DNA of 64,000 nt, from the NCBI RefSeq assembly GCF_003030465.1, contig NZ_CP028339.1, positions 3,594,032 to 3,658,031 of the forward strand. Reading direction: 5' to 3'. Shown piece after piece: positions 16,497-24,607 of the stretch. Source of the DNA: Thauera aromatica K172 (GTDB lineage Bacteria; Pseudomonadota; Gammaproteobacteria; Burkholderiales; Rhodocyclaceae). The notes under the pieces are model-generated. The model saw only the letters and a list, made by a program, of their open reading frames with translations, had not been told where the DNA came from and did no database searches. Position 1 is the stretch's first letter; every line of letters starts with the position of its first letter. Both the position numbers and the translations under genes were made by a program.

Positions 16497-17363
16497 CTAG
16501 CCTTTCTTGAAGATGCCTTCGGGGCGCCACAGCAGCACCACCGCCATCACCAGGTACACCGCCAGTCCGGCGAACTCGGGCACCAGCACCTTGCCGAAGG
16601 TGTCGGTAAAGCCCACCAGCAGCGCCGCCACCAGCGCCCCCCACACCGAGCCGATGCCGCCGATCACCACCACCACGAAGGAGATGATCAGCACGTTGCC
16701 GCCCATCCCCGGATACACCGAGGACACCGGCGCGGCGAGCATGCCGGCGAGCGCGGCCAGCGCCACGCCGAGGGCGAACACGTTGCGGTACAGCAGGTCG
16801 ATGTTGACGCCGAGCGCCTGCACCATCTCGCGGTTGTGCGAGCCGGCGCGGATCATCATCCCCAGCCGGGTGCGCTGCATCAGCCACCACAGCCCGGCGG
16901 CCAGGGCCACACACACCACCGAGATCACGATCCGGTAGACCGGGTAGGACAGAGTGTCCGAAAGCTGGATCGAGGCCGAGAACAGCGCCGGGATGTCCAC
17001 CCCGTGCACGTCGTCGCCCATGGTCAGGCTGCGCAGCTCCTCGAAGATCAGGATCAGCCCGTAGGTGAGCAGTACCTGCTGCAGGTGGTCGCGCTTGTAC
17101 AGATGCACGAACAACAGCTTCTCGAGCAGTGCCCCGAAGGCGAACGCCAGCGGTATGCCGAGCACGATCGCCAGCATCAGGTTGCCGGTCGCGCTGGTGA
17201 GCGCGAACGCCATGTAGGCGCCGATCATGTAGAAGCTGCCGTGCGCCAGGTTGATGATGCCCATGATCCCGAACACCAGCGTCAGCCCGCTGGCCACCAG
17301 AAACAGCAGCAGTCCGTACTGCAGCGAATTCAGGATCTGGATCAGGAAGGAAACGAAATCCAT
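16497..17363 (-). CDS. Branched-chain-type ABC transporter permease, LivH-like
   Basis: 288 residues and about eight hydrophobic segments, with the LivH N-terminal pattern SLQYGLLLFLVASGLTLVFG followed by GIINLAHGSFYMIGAY and the EAA loop TRLGMMIRAGSHNREMVQALG. The start at 17363 follows GGGGGAG and fits the family; upstream in-frame codons are not conserved. A compound stem-loop lies in the 125-bp gap between the binding-protein gene and this one. Confidence 0.92.
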   Translation of the reverse strand: MDFVSFLIQILNSLQYGLLLFLVASGLTLVFGIMGIINLAHGSFYMIGAYMAFALTSATGNLMLAIVLGIPLAFAFGALLEKLLFVHLYKRDHLQQVLLTYGLILIFEELRSLTMGDDVHGVDIPALFSASIQLSDTLSYPVYRIVISVVCVALAAGLWWLMQRTRLGMMIRAGSHNREMVQALGVNIDLLYRNVFALGVALAALAGMLAAPVSSVYPGMGGNVLIISFVVVVIGGIGSVWGALVAALLVGFTDTFGKVLVPEFAGLAVYLVMAVVLLWRPEGIFKKG

Positions 17364-17433
17364 GCTTGAAACTCCCCCTCCCGGACGCGTATGGCGTCGG
17401 GATGCGGTCGATGAAGGTGCGCAGAGAGGAAAC

Positions 17434-17474
17434 GCTGTCCGCGCGCAGCCGGGCATCCGGCAGGAGCGGACAGC
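17434..17474 (-). promoter_or_regulatory. Intercistronic stem-loop between binding-protein and permease genes
   Basis: GCTGTCCGC (17434-17442) pairs with GCGGACAGC (17466-17474), with an inner GCCGG/CCGGC stem. No T tract follows. Such hairpins downstream of binding-protein genes usually stabilise the upstream mRNA, so that more binding protein than permease is made. Confidence 0.55.
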
Positions 17475-17488
17475 GGCAGTCTGCCTGG

Positions 17489-18670
17489 TCAGTTCATGCG
17501 GCAATAGCGTGCCGGATCGGCCAGCTTGGAGGCAGCGATACCGACCACCTTGTTCTGACTACCTTCGACCTTGCGCAGGTAAATGTCCTGCACCGGGTTG
17601 TTGGCCTTCGACAGGGAGAACGCACCGCGCGGGCTGTCGACCGTGGCCGCGCTCATCGCCTTCATCACCGCATCCTTGTCGAACTTGCCCGCCGGCGCCT
17701 TGGCCAGGCCTGCACCGAGCAGCTGGGCGGCGTCATAGCCCTGCACCGCATAGACGTCGGGCTGCATCTTGTAGGCGCTGGCGTAGCCGGTGCGGAAGGT
17801 CTTGTCCTTCTCGGTATCGAGGCCGTCGGCATAGTGCAGGGTGGTCATCACGCCCTCACCCGCACCGCCCATCGCCTCCAGCGTGCCGTCGGTGAGGAAA
17901 CCCGAGCCGTACAGCGGGATGCTGTTCTTGAGCCCTGCCGCGTCATAATCCTTGACGAACTTGGCCGCGCCGCCGCCGGCGAAGAACACAAACACCGCAT
18001 CGGGCTTGAGGCCGGCGATCTCGGTCAGGAAAGGCTGGAACTCGACGTTCGGGAAAGGCAGGTAGAGCTCCTTGGCGATCTTGCCGCCGGCCTGTTCGAA
18101 GGCCTCCTTGAAGCCGGCTACGTACTGCTCCCCGGCAGCATACTTCCAAGTCAGCGTCACAACCTTCTTGTGCCCGCGCTCGGCCATCACCTTGCCCATC
18201 GCGTAGGCGGGCTGCCAGTTGGTAAAGGAGCTGCGAAATACATTGGGCGCACATAGCACGCCAGTCAGCTCGTCCGCCCCGGCGTTGGGGATGATCGTCA
18301 GGGTTTTGGTGTCACGTGCGACCTTGGCCATCGCCAGCGCCACGCCCGAGTGCACCGTGCCCACGAGCACGTCGACCTCGTCGCGCTTGACCAGCTTGTT
18401 GGCGTTCTCGGTGGCCTTGGCGGCGTCGGACTCGTCATCGACGACGAAGTATTCGACTTCGCGCCCGCCCAGCTTGCCGCCCTGCTCGGCCACGTACTGC
18501 TTGAACCCGTTGGTGATCGCATTGCCCAGCGAGGCGTAGGTCCCGGTGTAGGGCAGCATCAGGCCGACCTTGACCTTGTCCGCCGCGTAGGCGCCGCCCA
18601 TCGGCAGCAGGACCGTCAACCCCACGCCAGCGATACCGGCCACGCACTGCATCAGTTTCTTTTCGTTCAT
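17489..18670 (-). CDS. ABC transporter periplasmic substrate-binding protein, LivK-like
   Basis: 393 residues. A signal peptide (residues ~1-29, cleaved near AYA-ADKVKVG) is followed by a type I periplasmic-binding fold (VKVGLMLPYTGTYASLGNAI, VDVLVGTVHSGVALAM, FVFFAGGGAAKFVKDY). Start at 18670 is chosen for the signal peptide and the GAGGAGA ribosome-binding site. It lies 35 bp after the aryl ligase stop, in the same transcription direction. The family includes amino-acid and aromatic-acid binders; the ligase and NahR-like regulator make a benzoate-type ligand the better guess. Confidence 0.9.
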   Translation of the reverse strand: MNEKKLMQCVAGIAGVGLTVLLPMGGAYAADKVKVGLMLPYTGTYASLGNAITNGFKQYVAEQGGKLGGREVEYFVVDDESDAAKATENANKLVKRDEVDVLVGTVHSGVALAMAKVARDTKTLTIIPNAGADELTGVLCAPNVFRSSFTNWQPAYAMGKVMAERGHKKVVTLTWKYAAGEQYVAGFKEAFEQAGGKIAKELYLPFPNVEFQPFLTEIAGLKPDAVFVFFAGGGAAKFVKDYDAAGLKNSIPLYGSGFLTDGTLEAMGGAGEGVMTTLHYADGLDTEKDKTFRTGYASAYKMQPDVYAVQGYDAAQLLGAGLAKAPAGKFDKDAVMKAMSAATVDSPRGAFSLSKANNPVQDIYLRKVEGSQNKVVGIAASKLADPARYCRMN

Positions 18671-18705
18671 ATGTGTCTCCTCTTGTGCAGCATAAGAAAA
18701 CAAAA

Positions 18706-20367
18706 TCAGTTCGTTAGCGACTTCTCCTTTTCAGCGGAAATCTTGGTTGCGATATTTTCCCTCAGTTGCTTTTTCAAGATCTTTCCGACCGGACTGACTG
18801 GAAATTCGTCAATGACTTCAAGCCTCTCAGGCAACTTGAAACTGGCAATTTTCTTTGAACGCATGAATTCGACCAGCTCATCCAGCGATATCATTTCTCC
18901 AAATTTCGGCCTTACAAAAGCACAGGCCCGCTCGCCAAAAATATCGTCCGGCATGGCAACCAATGAAGTCTGAAAGACTTTCGGGTGTTGGAGAATGATA
19001 TCTTCCACTTCCTCGCAGCTTATTTTTTCACCACCCCGGTTTATGAAATCCTTTTTTCTTCCCGCTGCGAACACATAGCGCCCTTCCTTATATACGATAT
19101 CTCCCATTCGATAAAAACCATCGGGAGTGAAAGCGCCGGCATTCACCTCGGGTGAATTGAAATAGCCACGAATGGTGTATGGGCCGCGGACTACCAGCTC
19201 TCCAAGCTCGCCATCCTTGACTTCCAACCCCTCTTCATTCAGAACTTTGATTTCATCGTCTTCACAAACCGGCGCCCCTGAACTTTCCAGCAGCAAATGC
19301 TCCGGGTCGTCGAGGCGAGTCATATTGATCAGCCCCTCCGCAGTTCCGAAAATTTCTTGCGGGGTCGCCCCCAGGCGAAGAGCGATTTGTTTTCTCAGAT
19401 CCGGCGGCAGCCGGGCGCCACCGTTCTGGACCACCTTGAGCGAGGACAGATCATATTTGTCCATTGCATTTGAATTAAGCCAGTTTGCAATCAATGGAAT
19501 AACCGCAGCAATTACACTGACACCCTCCCGCTCCACAAGAGATAAAACCTCATCCGGATCTCCAGAGGGAGCAAGAACAACCGCCCCGCCATAATAGAAA
19601 GTTGCCAGGATACCGGGTGAAGCAAGGTTGTAATTATGGCCAAGCGGAAGAATCGCCATAAAAACGGTATTGCCGTCGAAATCTGCGGCTCGCCCGCACA
19701 ACCTGGCGTTCAGCACATAATCATTGTGCGTCCGGGGAATCAGCTTGGACATCGAGGTCGTCCCACCGGAAAGGAGCATTGTTGCTACCTCATCCGGGTT
19801 GATGCGGATATCACCGAGAGCCTCGGCTACTCTTTCCTGCTCGACTTCCTCTTCAATCATCTTTTTCAGTGAATGCTGTCCGGAGCCAGCCTCACCATCG
19901 ACCAGAACGTATTTCAGCCCCGGGCACTCTGGGCGTAAAGATTCCGCCATCTGCCGGTAGTCGAAATTGTTTATTTCGTCAGGTATGAAATATCCAACCG
20001 CACCCGAAGCATTGATGAAATGGCGAACCTCTGTATGCCGATGGGCGCGCAATGCCATTACAGGAATTGCCCCTATTCTGGTAAGCGCCAGATAGGAATA
20101 TATGAAATTCGGCGAGTTCGGCAACTGGATTACGACGCGATCAGTCGCTCTGAGGCCGGCCTCGACAAGACGGCAGGCCAGGCGATTGACCGCATCCATC
20201 ACTTGGCCATAGGTAATTCTTTTATCCCCGGAGACGATGGCCAGTTTTTCGGGATGCGCAGAAGCCCCCCGTTCAACCATGTCGGCAATACCGATATCCT
20301 CCCAATATCCTTTCTCACGATAATATCGGGCAGTTTTTTCATCCCAGGGAACGCATCCTGAAAGCAT
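18706..20367 (-). CDS. Aryl-acid AMP ligase, DhbE/EntE-like (possible salicylate/ortho-hydroxybenzoate activating enzyme)
   Basis: 553 residues, close to 2,3-dihydroxybenzoate-AMP ligases DhbE/EntE. P-loop LLSGGTTSMSKLIPRTHNDY, substrate loop GHNYNLASPG, EIFGTAEG, ribose motif RMGDIVYKEG, hinge GRKKDFINRGGEKISCEEVE and C-terminal catalytic Lys in PVGKILKK. In DhbE the HN of HNY and a Ser five residues later contact the ortho-hydroxylated ring; both are kept here, which favours salicylate or 2,3-dihydroxybenzoate. No aryl carrier protein or NRPS is nearby, so transfer to CoA is more likely than siderophore synthesis. A GGAGAGAAG site precedes the ATG. The gene is noticeably more AT-rich than the transporter genes it is fused to in an operon, suggesting transfer. 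Confidence 0.85.
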   Translation of the reverse strand: MLSGCVPWDEKTARYYREKGYWEDIGIADMVERGASAHPEKLAIVSGDKRITYGQVMDAVNRLACRLVEAGLRATDRVVIQLPNSPNFIYSYLALTRIGAIPVMALRAHRHTEVRHFINASGAVGYFIPDEINNFDYRQMAESLRPECPGLKYVLVDGEAGSGQHSLKKMIEEEVEQERVAEALGDIRINPDEVATMLLSGGTTSMSKLIPRTHNDYVLNARLCGRAADFDGNTVFMAILPLGHNYNLASPGILATFYYGGAVVLAPSGDPDEVLSLVEREGVSVIAAVIPLIANWLNSNAMDKYDLSSLKVVQNGGARLPPDLRKQIALRLGATPQEIFGTAEGLINMTRLDDPEHLLLESSGAPVCEDDEIKVLNEEGLEVKDGELGELVVRGPYTIRGYFNSPEVNAGAFTPDGFYRMGDIVYKEGRYVFAAGRKKDFINRGGEKISCEEVEDIILQHPKVFQTSLVAMPDDIFGERACAFVRPKFGEMISLDELVEFMRSKKIASFKLPERLEVIDEFPVSPVGKILKKQLRENIATKISAEKEKSLTN

Positions 20368-20728
20368 CGCTTCTCTCCATTTCGAGTGGCAATTACAGAT
20401 GTAATTGCCTGGATGACACCTTAGGACCGTTCTCCGGCAGACTCAACAAATCAATCGAATTGCTTTAATCAATCAAACGAATAGTTTTCAGAAAAACGAC
20501 GGGGCATGGGCTTTCAAAGACAACACAGTCCTGCGGAACTTATCGACAATGTTTTCCAATTAACAAACAAGTTCCGTAACAGGCACCTCAGCGACATCTT
20601 CGCTGGGAAACCTATCAATATGAATTCCACCGCCGCACATTGGCAGCATCAGGAAACTGGCCAATCAAAATGGGAAAGATTAATGCCACCAGGCAAAGTC
20701 GCAGCACCTTATGCGCGACTCCAGCAAC
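20368..20728. other. Intergenic region upstream of the aryl ligase
   Basis: 361 bp of AT-rich sequence between the monooxygenase stop and the ligase start. No convincing gene. It contains the 22-bp palindrome at 20388-20409; the AT-rich stretch around 20440-20500 may hold a promoter, but no box is clear enough to call. Confidence 0.6.
20388..20409. promoter_or_regulatory. Perfect palindromic operator upstream of the aryl ligase
   Basis: Arms GGCAATTACA and TGTAATTGCC with a 2-bp centre, 20 bp before the ligase start. Its size and even symmetry fit MarR- or TetR-type operators better than the LysR motif. A repressor acting here would block the ligase-transporter transcript; no cognate gene is evident nearby. 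Confidence 0.55.
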
Positions 20729-21874
20729 TCACCCTTGGATGACTTCCGGATGAAGCGCTTCGTAGGCGGCGGCCAGGCGCGGATCACATCGGCGGATTTC
20801 TGCGTGATCGAGGCGGCCGGTACGTGTCATGTAGTCGTAAGCGAGTTCGACCGGCGTAAGCGTGCTGACCCGCCGATTCATATCCTCATACCAGCGGATG
20901 CTCACGTTGGCGGCATCCCATATTTTCTTCACCGCAGGCAGGCGCATTTCGCGGAAGCGGGAGAAAGACCGCTGCAGGTCGGGGCCGCATTCCCTGAGTG
21001 CCCTGAAGAGCGCTATTGCATCCTCCATCGCAAGACGCGTCCCCGAGCCGATCGAGAAATGCGCAGTGCGTAACGCATCGCCGATCAGAACGACATTATC
21101 GAAACTCCAGCGTTCATTCCACACCGCAGGAAATTTGCGCCAGTAGGAATTGTTGGAGATGATCGGGTGACCGTCGAGATCATTCCTGAATACGCGCTCA
21201 CAATAATTTATCGTTTGATCCGGCGCCATCGTTTCGAAGCCGGCGCGCTCCCATGTTCCTTCTTCGACTTCGACGAGGAAGGTGCTCATGTCCGGCTTAT
21301 AACGATAGTGATGGGCACAAAAAACGCCAACATCAGTTTCCCGGAATGTCAGCGTCAGGCTGTTGAATGTTTTACTTGTTCCATACCAGATAAACCGGTT
21401 CGGACGCCAATCGACCGTAGTCCCGAACTTCTCTTCATTCTCGGACCTGATCCAGGAAAATGCGCCGTTCGCAGCGACGATCAGATCCGCTTCTCCGAGC
21501 TGAGCCAGATTCGTGATGTTCGTATTGAAATGAATCTTCACGCCCAGCCTTTCCACGTACTCGTATAGCAGGGTCAGGAGTTCCAATCGTCCGATGGAAG
21601 AAAACCCATTTCCGGAAACACCTATTCGCGTATCGTTGTGTGCAATTGCGATCTGTGACCATGTTTCGAGGTTTGGCATGAGGTATTCATAAATCGCCTC
21701 ATCGTCAGCGCGCAGAAAATCGAGCGCTCGATCTGAAAAAACGACACCGAACCCCCACGTTGCATCACGGGAATTGCGTTCGAAGATATCGATTCTGTGC
21801 CGTGGATCGTGCTTCTTCATCAGCGCTGCAAAATACAGGCCAGCCGGTCCCGCACCCACAATCTTGATGTTCAT
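20729..21874 (-). CDS. FAD-dependent aryl-CoA monooxygenase (salicylyl-CoA 5-hydroxylase / 2-aminobenzoyl-CoA monooxygenase type)
   Basis: 381 residues, single-component flavoprotein hydroxylase. FAD motif VGAGPAGLYFAALMKK at the N-terminus, RNSRDATWGFGVVFSD and the second FAD motif VLIGDALRTAHFSIGSGTRL followed by AMEDA. This pattern is characteristic of salicylyl-CoA 5-hydroxylases and of the N-terminal half of 2-aminobenzoyl-CoA monooxygenase/reductase, not of free-salicylate hydroxylases. The bifunctional enzyme is about twice as long because its C-terminus is an old-yellow-enzyme domain; here that activity would be supplied by the separate reductase at 22632-24599. AAAGGAAA precedes the ATG. 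Hydroxylation of an ortho-substituted benzoyl-CoA at C5 is the expected reaction. Confidence 0.82.
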   Translation of the reverse strand: MNIKIVGAGPAGLYFAALMKKHDPRHRIDIFERNSRDATWGFGVVFSDRALDFLRADDEAIYEYLMPNLETWSQIAIAHNDTRIGVSGNGFSSIGRLELLTLLYEYVERLGVKIHFNTNITNLAQLGEADLIVAANGAFSWIRSENEEKFGTTVDWRPNRFIWYGTSKTFNSLTLTFRETDVGVFCAHHYRYKPDMSTFLVEVEEGTWERAGFETMAPDQTINYCERVFRNDLDGHPIISNNSYWRKFPAVWNERWSFDNVVLIGDALRTAHFSIGSGTRLAMEDAIALFRALRECGPDLQRSFSRFREMRLPAVKKIWDAANVSIRWYEDMNRRVSTLTPVELAYDYMTRTGRLDHAEIRRCDPRLAAAYEALHPEVIQG

Positions 21875-22045
21875 GCCTAATTTTCCTTTGCCGATACGCT
21901 ACATTCGGTAAAAACAGGCTCATCCATGGCGGACCACCAGCGTAACCAGCGCCGATGGCCCGCCGTAAGAACAATGTGTTGCGTGGCCTGGGCAAAATGC
22001 AAAACTGCCCTTCGATCTGCCGGCCCGGGGTTCAGCCAATCGACA

Positions 22046-22231
22046 TTACTGCTTGAGCCTGACTCCATTTTTTTCCAAATGCTGCTTCAGCGCCTGACGA
22101 AACTCGGCTTGTGACTTTTTGGAAACAGGCGCGCCACATTCGTAGCATGCCTCTTTTATCCGATCGACCCACCTGCAGCCACAATGGTCACACGCCAGCT
22201 CCGGCGCACCCTGCGGGTTCTGAAATATCAT
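22046..22231 (-). CDS. Small zinc-ribbon protein
   Basis: 61 residues with two CxxC knuckles (CDHCGCRW and CYECGAP) that should bind one zinc, then a basic helix (FRQALKQHLEKNGVRLKQ). Its start overlaps the stop of the 135-residue gene (ATGA), which in turn overlaps the reductase gene. I do not recognise the family. Candidate roles are a subunit or maturation factor for the neighbouring reductase or a protein partner; none is shown. Strict coupling argues that it is real. Confidence 0.65.
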   Translation of the reverse strand: MIFQNPQGAPELACDHCGCRWVDRIKEACYECGAPVSKKSQAEFRQALKQHLEKNGVRLKQ

Positions 22232-22635
22232 CGGCAGGCACCCATGAAAACGAACCCCAGCGCCTCCAGGATTTCGTCATAGCCTTTCGTTTCCAGGTCG
22301 CAGCGACGGCGCAGCATGTAGCACACAACGGAGCCCGACCGGATTCCTGCGCGCAGGACTTCGAACAATGGTCCTTCGGTGGCGACGACAATTTTTTCAA
22401 GGGCATCGTTGTCTGCCGCAAGCAGGATGTCCACTTCCGCAGCGCCATACCCTTTGAACGGCATGTCTTTGGCCTCGACGGCATGGTCACTCGACTCCCA
22501 GACCAGCATTTTCTCGGGCGAGCCACGTGCAACCAGACCGATGCGCGCCCCGGGATCGAGTGCCTGGAAGAGATCCGCCCGGTTTTCCGCCGCAAGCCGC
22601 CAGGCTTGAGGGCCGGGAAGCATTGCGGAACTCAT
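22228..22635 (-). CDS. Uncharacterised protein of the aromatic cluster
   Basis: 135 residues, start at 22635 chosen because its ATG overlaps the reductase stop (ATGA) and the sequence before it is coded by the reductase in another frame. Alpha/beta pattern without signal peptide or membrane segment: IGLVARGSPEKMLVWES, VDILLAADNDALEKIVVATEG, and RSGSVVCYMLRRRCDL near the C-terminus, with three cysteines. I do not recognise the family. Coupling with the OYE-type reductase and the zinc-ribbon protein suggests a subunit or accessory factor of the same step. Confidence 0.65.
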   Translation of the reverse strand: MSSAMLPGPQAWRLAAENRADLFQALDPGARIGLVARGSPEKMLVWESSDHAVEAKDMPFKGYGAAEVDILLAADNDALEKIVVATEGPLFEVLRAGIRSGSVVCYMLRRRCDLETKGYDEILEALGFVFMGACR

Positions 22636-24599
22636 ATCCTGACTCCCATCCGGAAGCCTTCCTGGATCGCCTGCTCCAGCCCCCGCGGAATCAAGGCATC
22701 GCCGACACCGTGCAGTTCGTCGATCATCCACTCGAACTCGTGGAACAACTCATGATTCGGTTTACGCGGAGCAGCAAGCAGCACCGTATCCGCAAGAACA
22801 AATTTTTCTTCGCCCTTGTCGTTGATTACCGCCACCCCTTCCGCGGTGATCCTGGTCACACGACTGCTCGTCAGGCAGGTGATGCCGAGCTCTTCAACCC
22901 AGGAACTATGGCGCCACTTGAACGACGGTTTGATGTCCCCAGCGATACGTTTTTCCCTTTCCACGACGGTCACTTCGGCGCCGTTCTTGCGCAGGAATTC
23001 GGCCACCGTCAAGCCGATCTTGCCGCCACCGATCACCACCACTTTCTGCCCGGCCTGGACCCTTCCATGGGCAACGTCAAGAGCATCGATAAGCCGCTCG
23101 TGCCCTTCCAAGTGCGCAAAGGCCTCATGATCGATACGAGCCCCTGCCGCCACGATGCAGGCGTCGTACTGATGCAGGACACTGCGCATGAATTTGGCGT
23201 GCACTTCGGTATTGAGCCGGATTTCGACGCCCAGCCGCTTTGCCACCGCCTCGTAGTGTCCGATGATCGAGTGCAGATCATCCGGGCGTGCCAAGTCATT
23301 ATTCGCATAGGCGTAGAGATTGCCTCCGATACGATCGGATTTTTCGAACACGGTGACCTCGTGCCCACGCTTCGCCGCAGTGATCGCACATTCCATCCCC
23401 GCCGGGCCAGAACCGATCACCATGATTTTTTTCTTCACGGTCGCGGGGGTGACGTGATATTCAGGCTCGACCTCATGGCCGAGTGCCGGGTTCATCGTGC
23501 AGGTGTAAGGCAGATCGCGGAACAGGCGCGACAGGCAGTTGAGCGAACCGACGCAGCGGCGTACTTCGTCGAGGCGGTCTTCCGCCGCCTTGTGGATCAT
23601 CTCCGGATCGGCGAGCAGCGGACGGCAGACTTCCCAGAAATCGAAGACACCGTCGCGGATGCAGTCATTGGCCATGCGCGGGTCGGGCAGCCGGTTGCCG
23701 AAGGTGATCGGGGTATCCGGGAACATTTTCTTGGCCCGTTCCGAAAGATAGTTCCAGTATCCAGGCGGAATATCACGGCCGATCGAAGACTCGGGCGCCT
23801 CCTGCCACCCGACGGTCACCGAGATCATGTCGACGCCGCAGTCGACCGCCTGCTGCATCAGCTCGAAGCATTCGTCTTCGGTGTTCCCACCCCACTTGTC
23901 CATCAACTCGGCGCCGTTCAGGCGCACGATCAGGGGATTGTCAGGAGTGGCCTGCTTGATGCCGTCGATTAGTTCGCGCATGAAGCGGCCGCGGTTCTCG
24001 AGTGAGCCGCCGTATTCATCGGTACGCTGATTGGTGAAACGGGAATTGAAGTTGGCCAGCAGGTAGCCCATGAAGCTGGTGATCTCGGTACCGTCGAAAC
24101 CGGCGCGGATGCAGCGTTTGGCTGCGTCGGCATGCTGGCGCACGCAATCGCGGATTTCCTCCCGGGTCATGATCTTCGGCGGCCGGAAATGCGGCAGCGT
24201 CTGTGGAACATCGGAGGGCTGGATGCAGTAGCCGAGGTCGATGCCGCCATAGCGCCCGGCGTGCAGGATCTGCTGGATCGCCATGGCGCCCTGATCTTTG
24301 ATCATGGCCGCGATCTTCTCGAACTGGGGGAGGAACTTGTCGTCGTAGATCGCAACCTGGCGGAAATAGGCCTTGCCTTCACCGAGAGGGTCGGGATAGG
24401 CGCCCTGGTTGGTGATGATCCCGCAGCCGGTGCTGGCAATCACTTTGACGCGGGCCAGCTCCCGTTCGGTAATGAAGCCGTCACGGGTATTGTAGTTGGA
24501 CACACAGCACGCACCGTACTTGATGCGGTTCTTGATCTTGAAGCGGCCGAACTGGCCGGGCTGGAATAGATAGGGAAGCTTTTTTTCACCGGGTTTCAT
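22632..24599 (-). CDS. NADH:flavin oxidoreductase, 2,4-dienoyl-CoA reductase / old yellow enzyme type
   Basis: 655 residues with the FadH/BaiCD layout: FMN TIM barrel (1-370), iron-sulfur segment (349-367), then NAD(P)/FAD domains (GSGPAG at 396-401, GGGKIG further on). Barrel motifs are clear (QILHAGRYGG, GFDGTEITSFMGYL with Tyr179, TNQRTDEYGGSLENR). Two departures stand out. The FadH active-site loop GWHEA is GWQEA here (Gln266 for the catalytic His), and the cluster motif C-x2-C-x3-C-x11-C is reduced to C349-x5-C355-x11-C367 with Ser352 where a Cys is expected. The enzyme may reduce an activated enone using different proton delivery, or lack a normal [4Fe-4S] cluster. In context it would do the reductase step that the bifunctional 2-aminobenzoyl-CoA enzyme does with its C-terminal half. 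Confidence 0.85.
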   Translation of the reverse strand: MKPGEKKLPYLFQPGQFGRFKIKNRIKYGACCVSNYNTRDGFITERELARVKVIASTGCGIITNQGAYPDPLGEGKAYFRQVAIYDDKFLPQFEKIAAMIKDQGAMAIQQILHAGRYGGIDLGYCIQPSDVPQTLPHFRPPKIMTREEIRDCVRQHADAAKRCIRAGFDGTEITSFMGYLLANFNSRFTNQRTDEYGGSLENRGRFMRELIDGIKQATPDNPLIVRLNGAELMDKWGGNTEDECFELMQQAVDCGVDMISVTVGWQEAPESSIGRDIPPGYWNYLSERAKKMFPDTPITFGNRLPDPRMANDCIRDGVFDFWEVCRPLLADPEMIHKAAEDRLDEVRRCVGSLNCLSRLFRDLPYTCTMNPALGHEVEPEYHVTPATVKKKIMVIGSGPAGMECAITAAKRGHEVTVFEKSDRIGGNLYAYANNDLARPDDLHSIIGHYEAVAKRLGVEIRLNTEVHAKFMRSVLHQYDACIVAAGARIDHEAFAHLEGHERLIDALDVAHGRVQAGQKVVVIGGGKIGLTVAEFLRKNGAEVTVVEREKRIAGDIKPSFKWRHSSWVEELGITCLTSSRVTRITAEGVAVINDKGEEKFVLADTVLLAAPRKPNHELFHEFEWMIDELHGVGDALIPRGLEQAIQEGFRMGVRI

Positions 24600-24607
24600 G
24601 CTTTTTC

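Noticed and set aside
18706..20367. Siderophore (catecholate) biosynthesis start based on the DhbE/EntE-like ligase
   Set aside because: No aryl carrier protein, isochorismate genes or NRPS in the window; neighbours are catabolic and a NahR-like regulator controls the cluster.
20729..21874. Free salicylate 1-hydroxylase (NahG type)
   Set aside because: Sequence motifs match CoA-ester hydroxylases, and a ligase gene is in the cluster; NahG-type decarboxylating hydroxylase is less likely.
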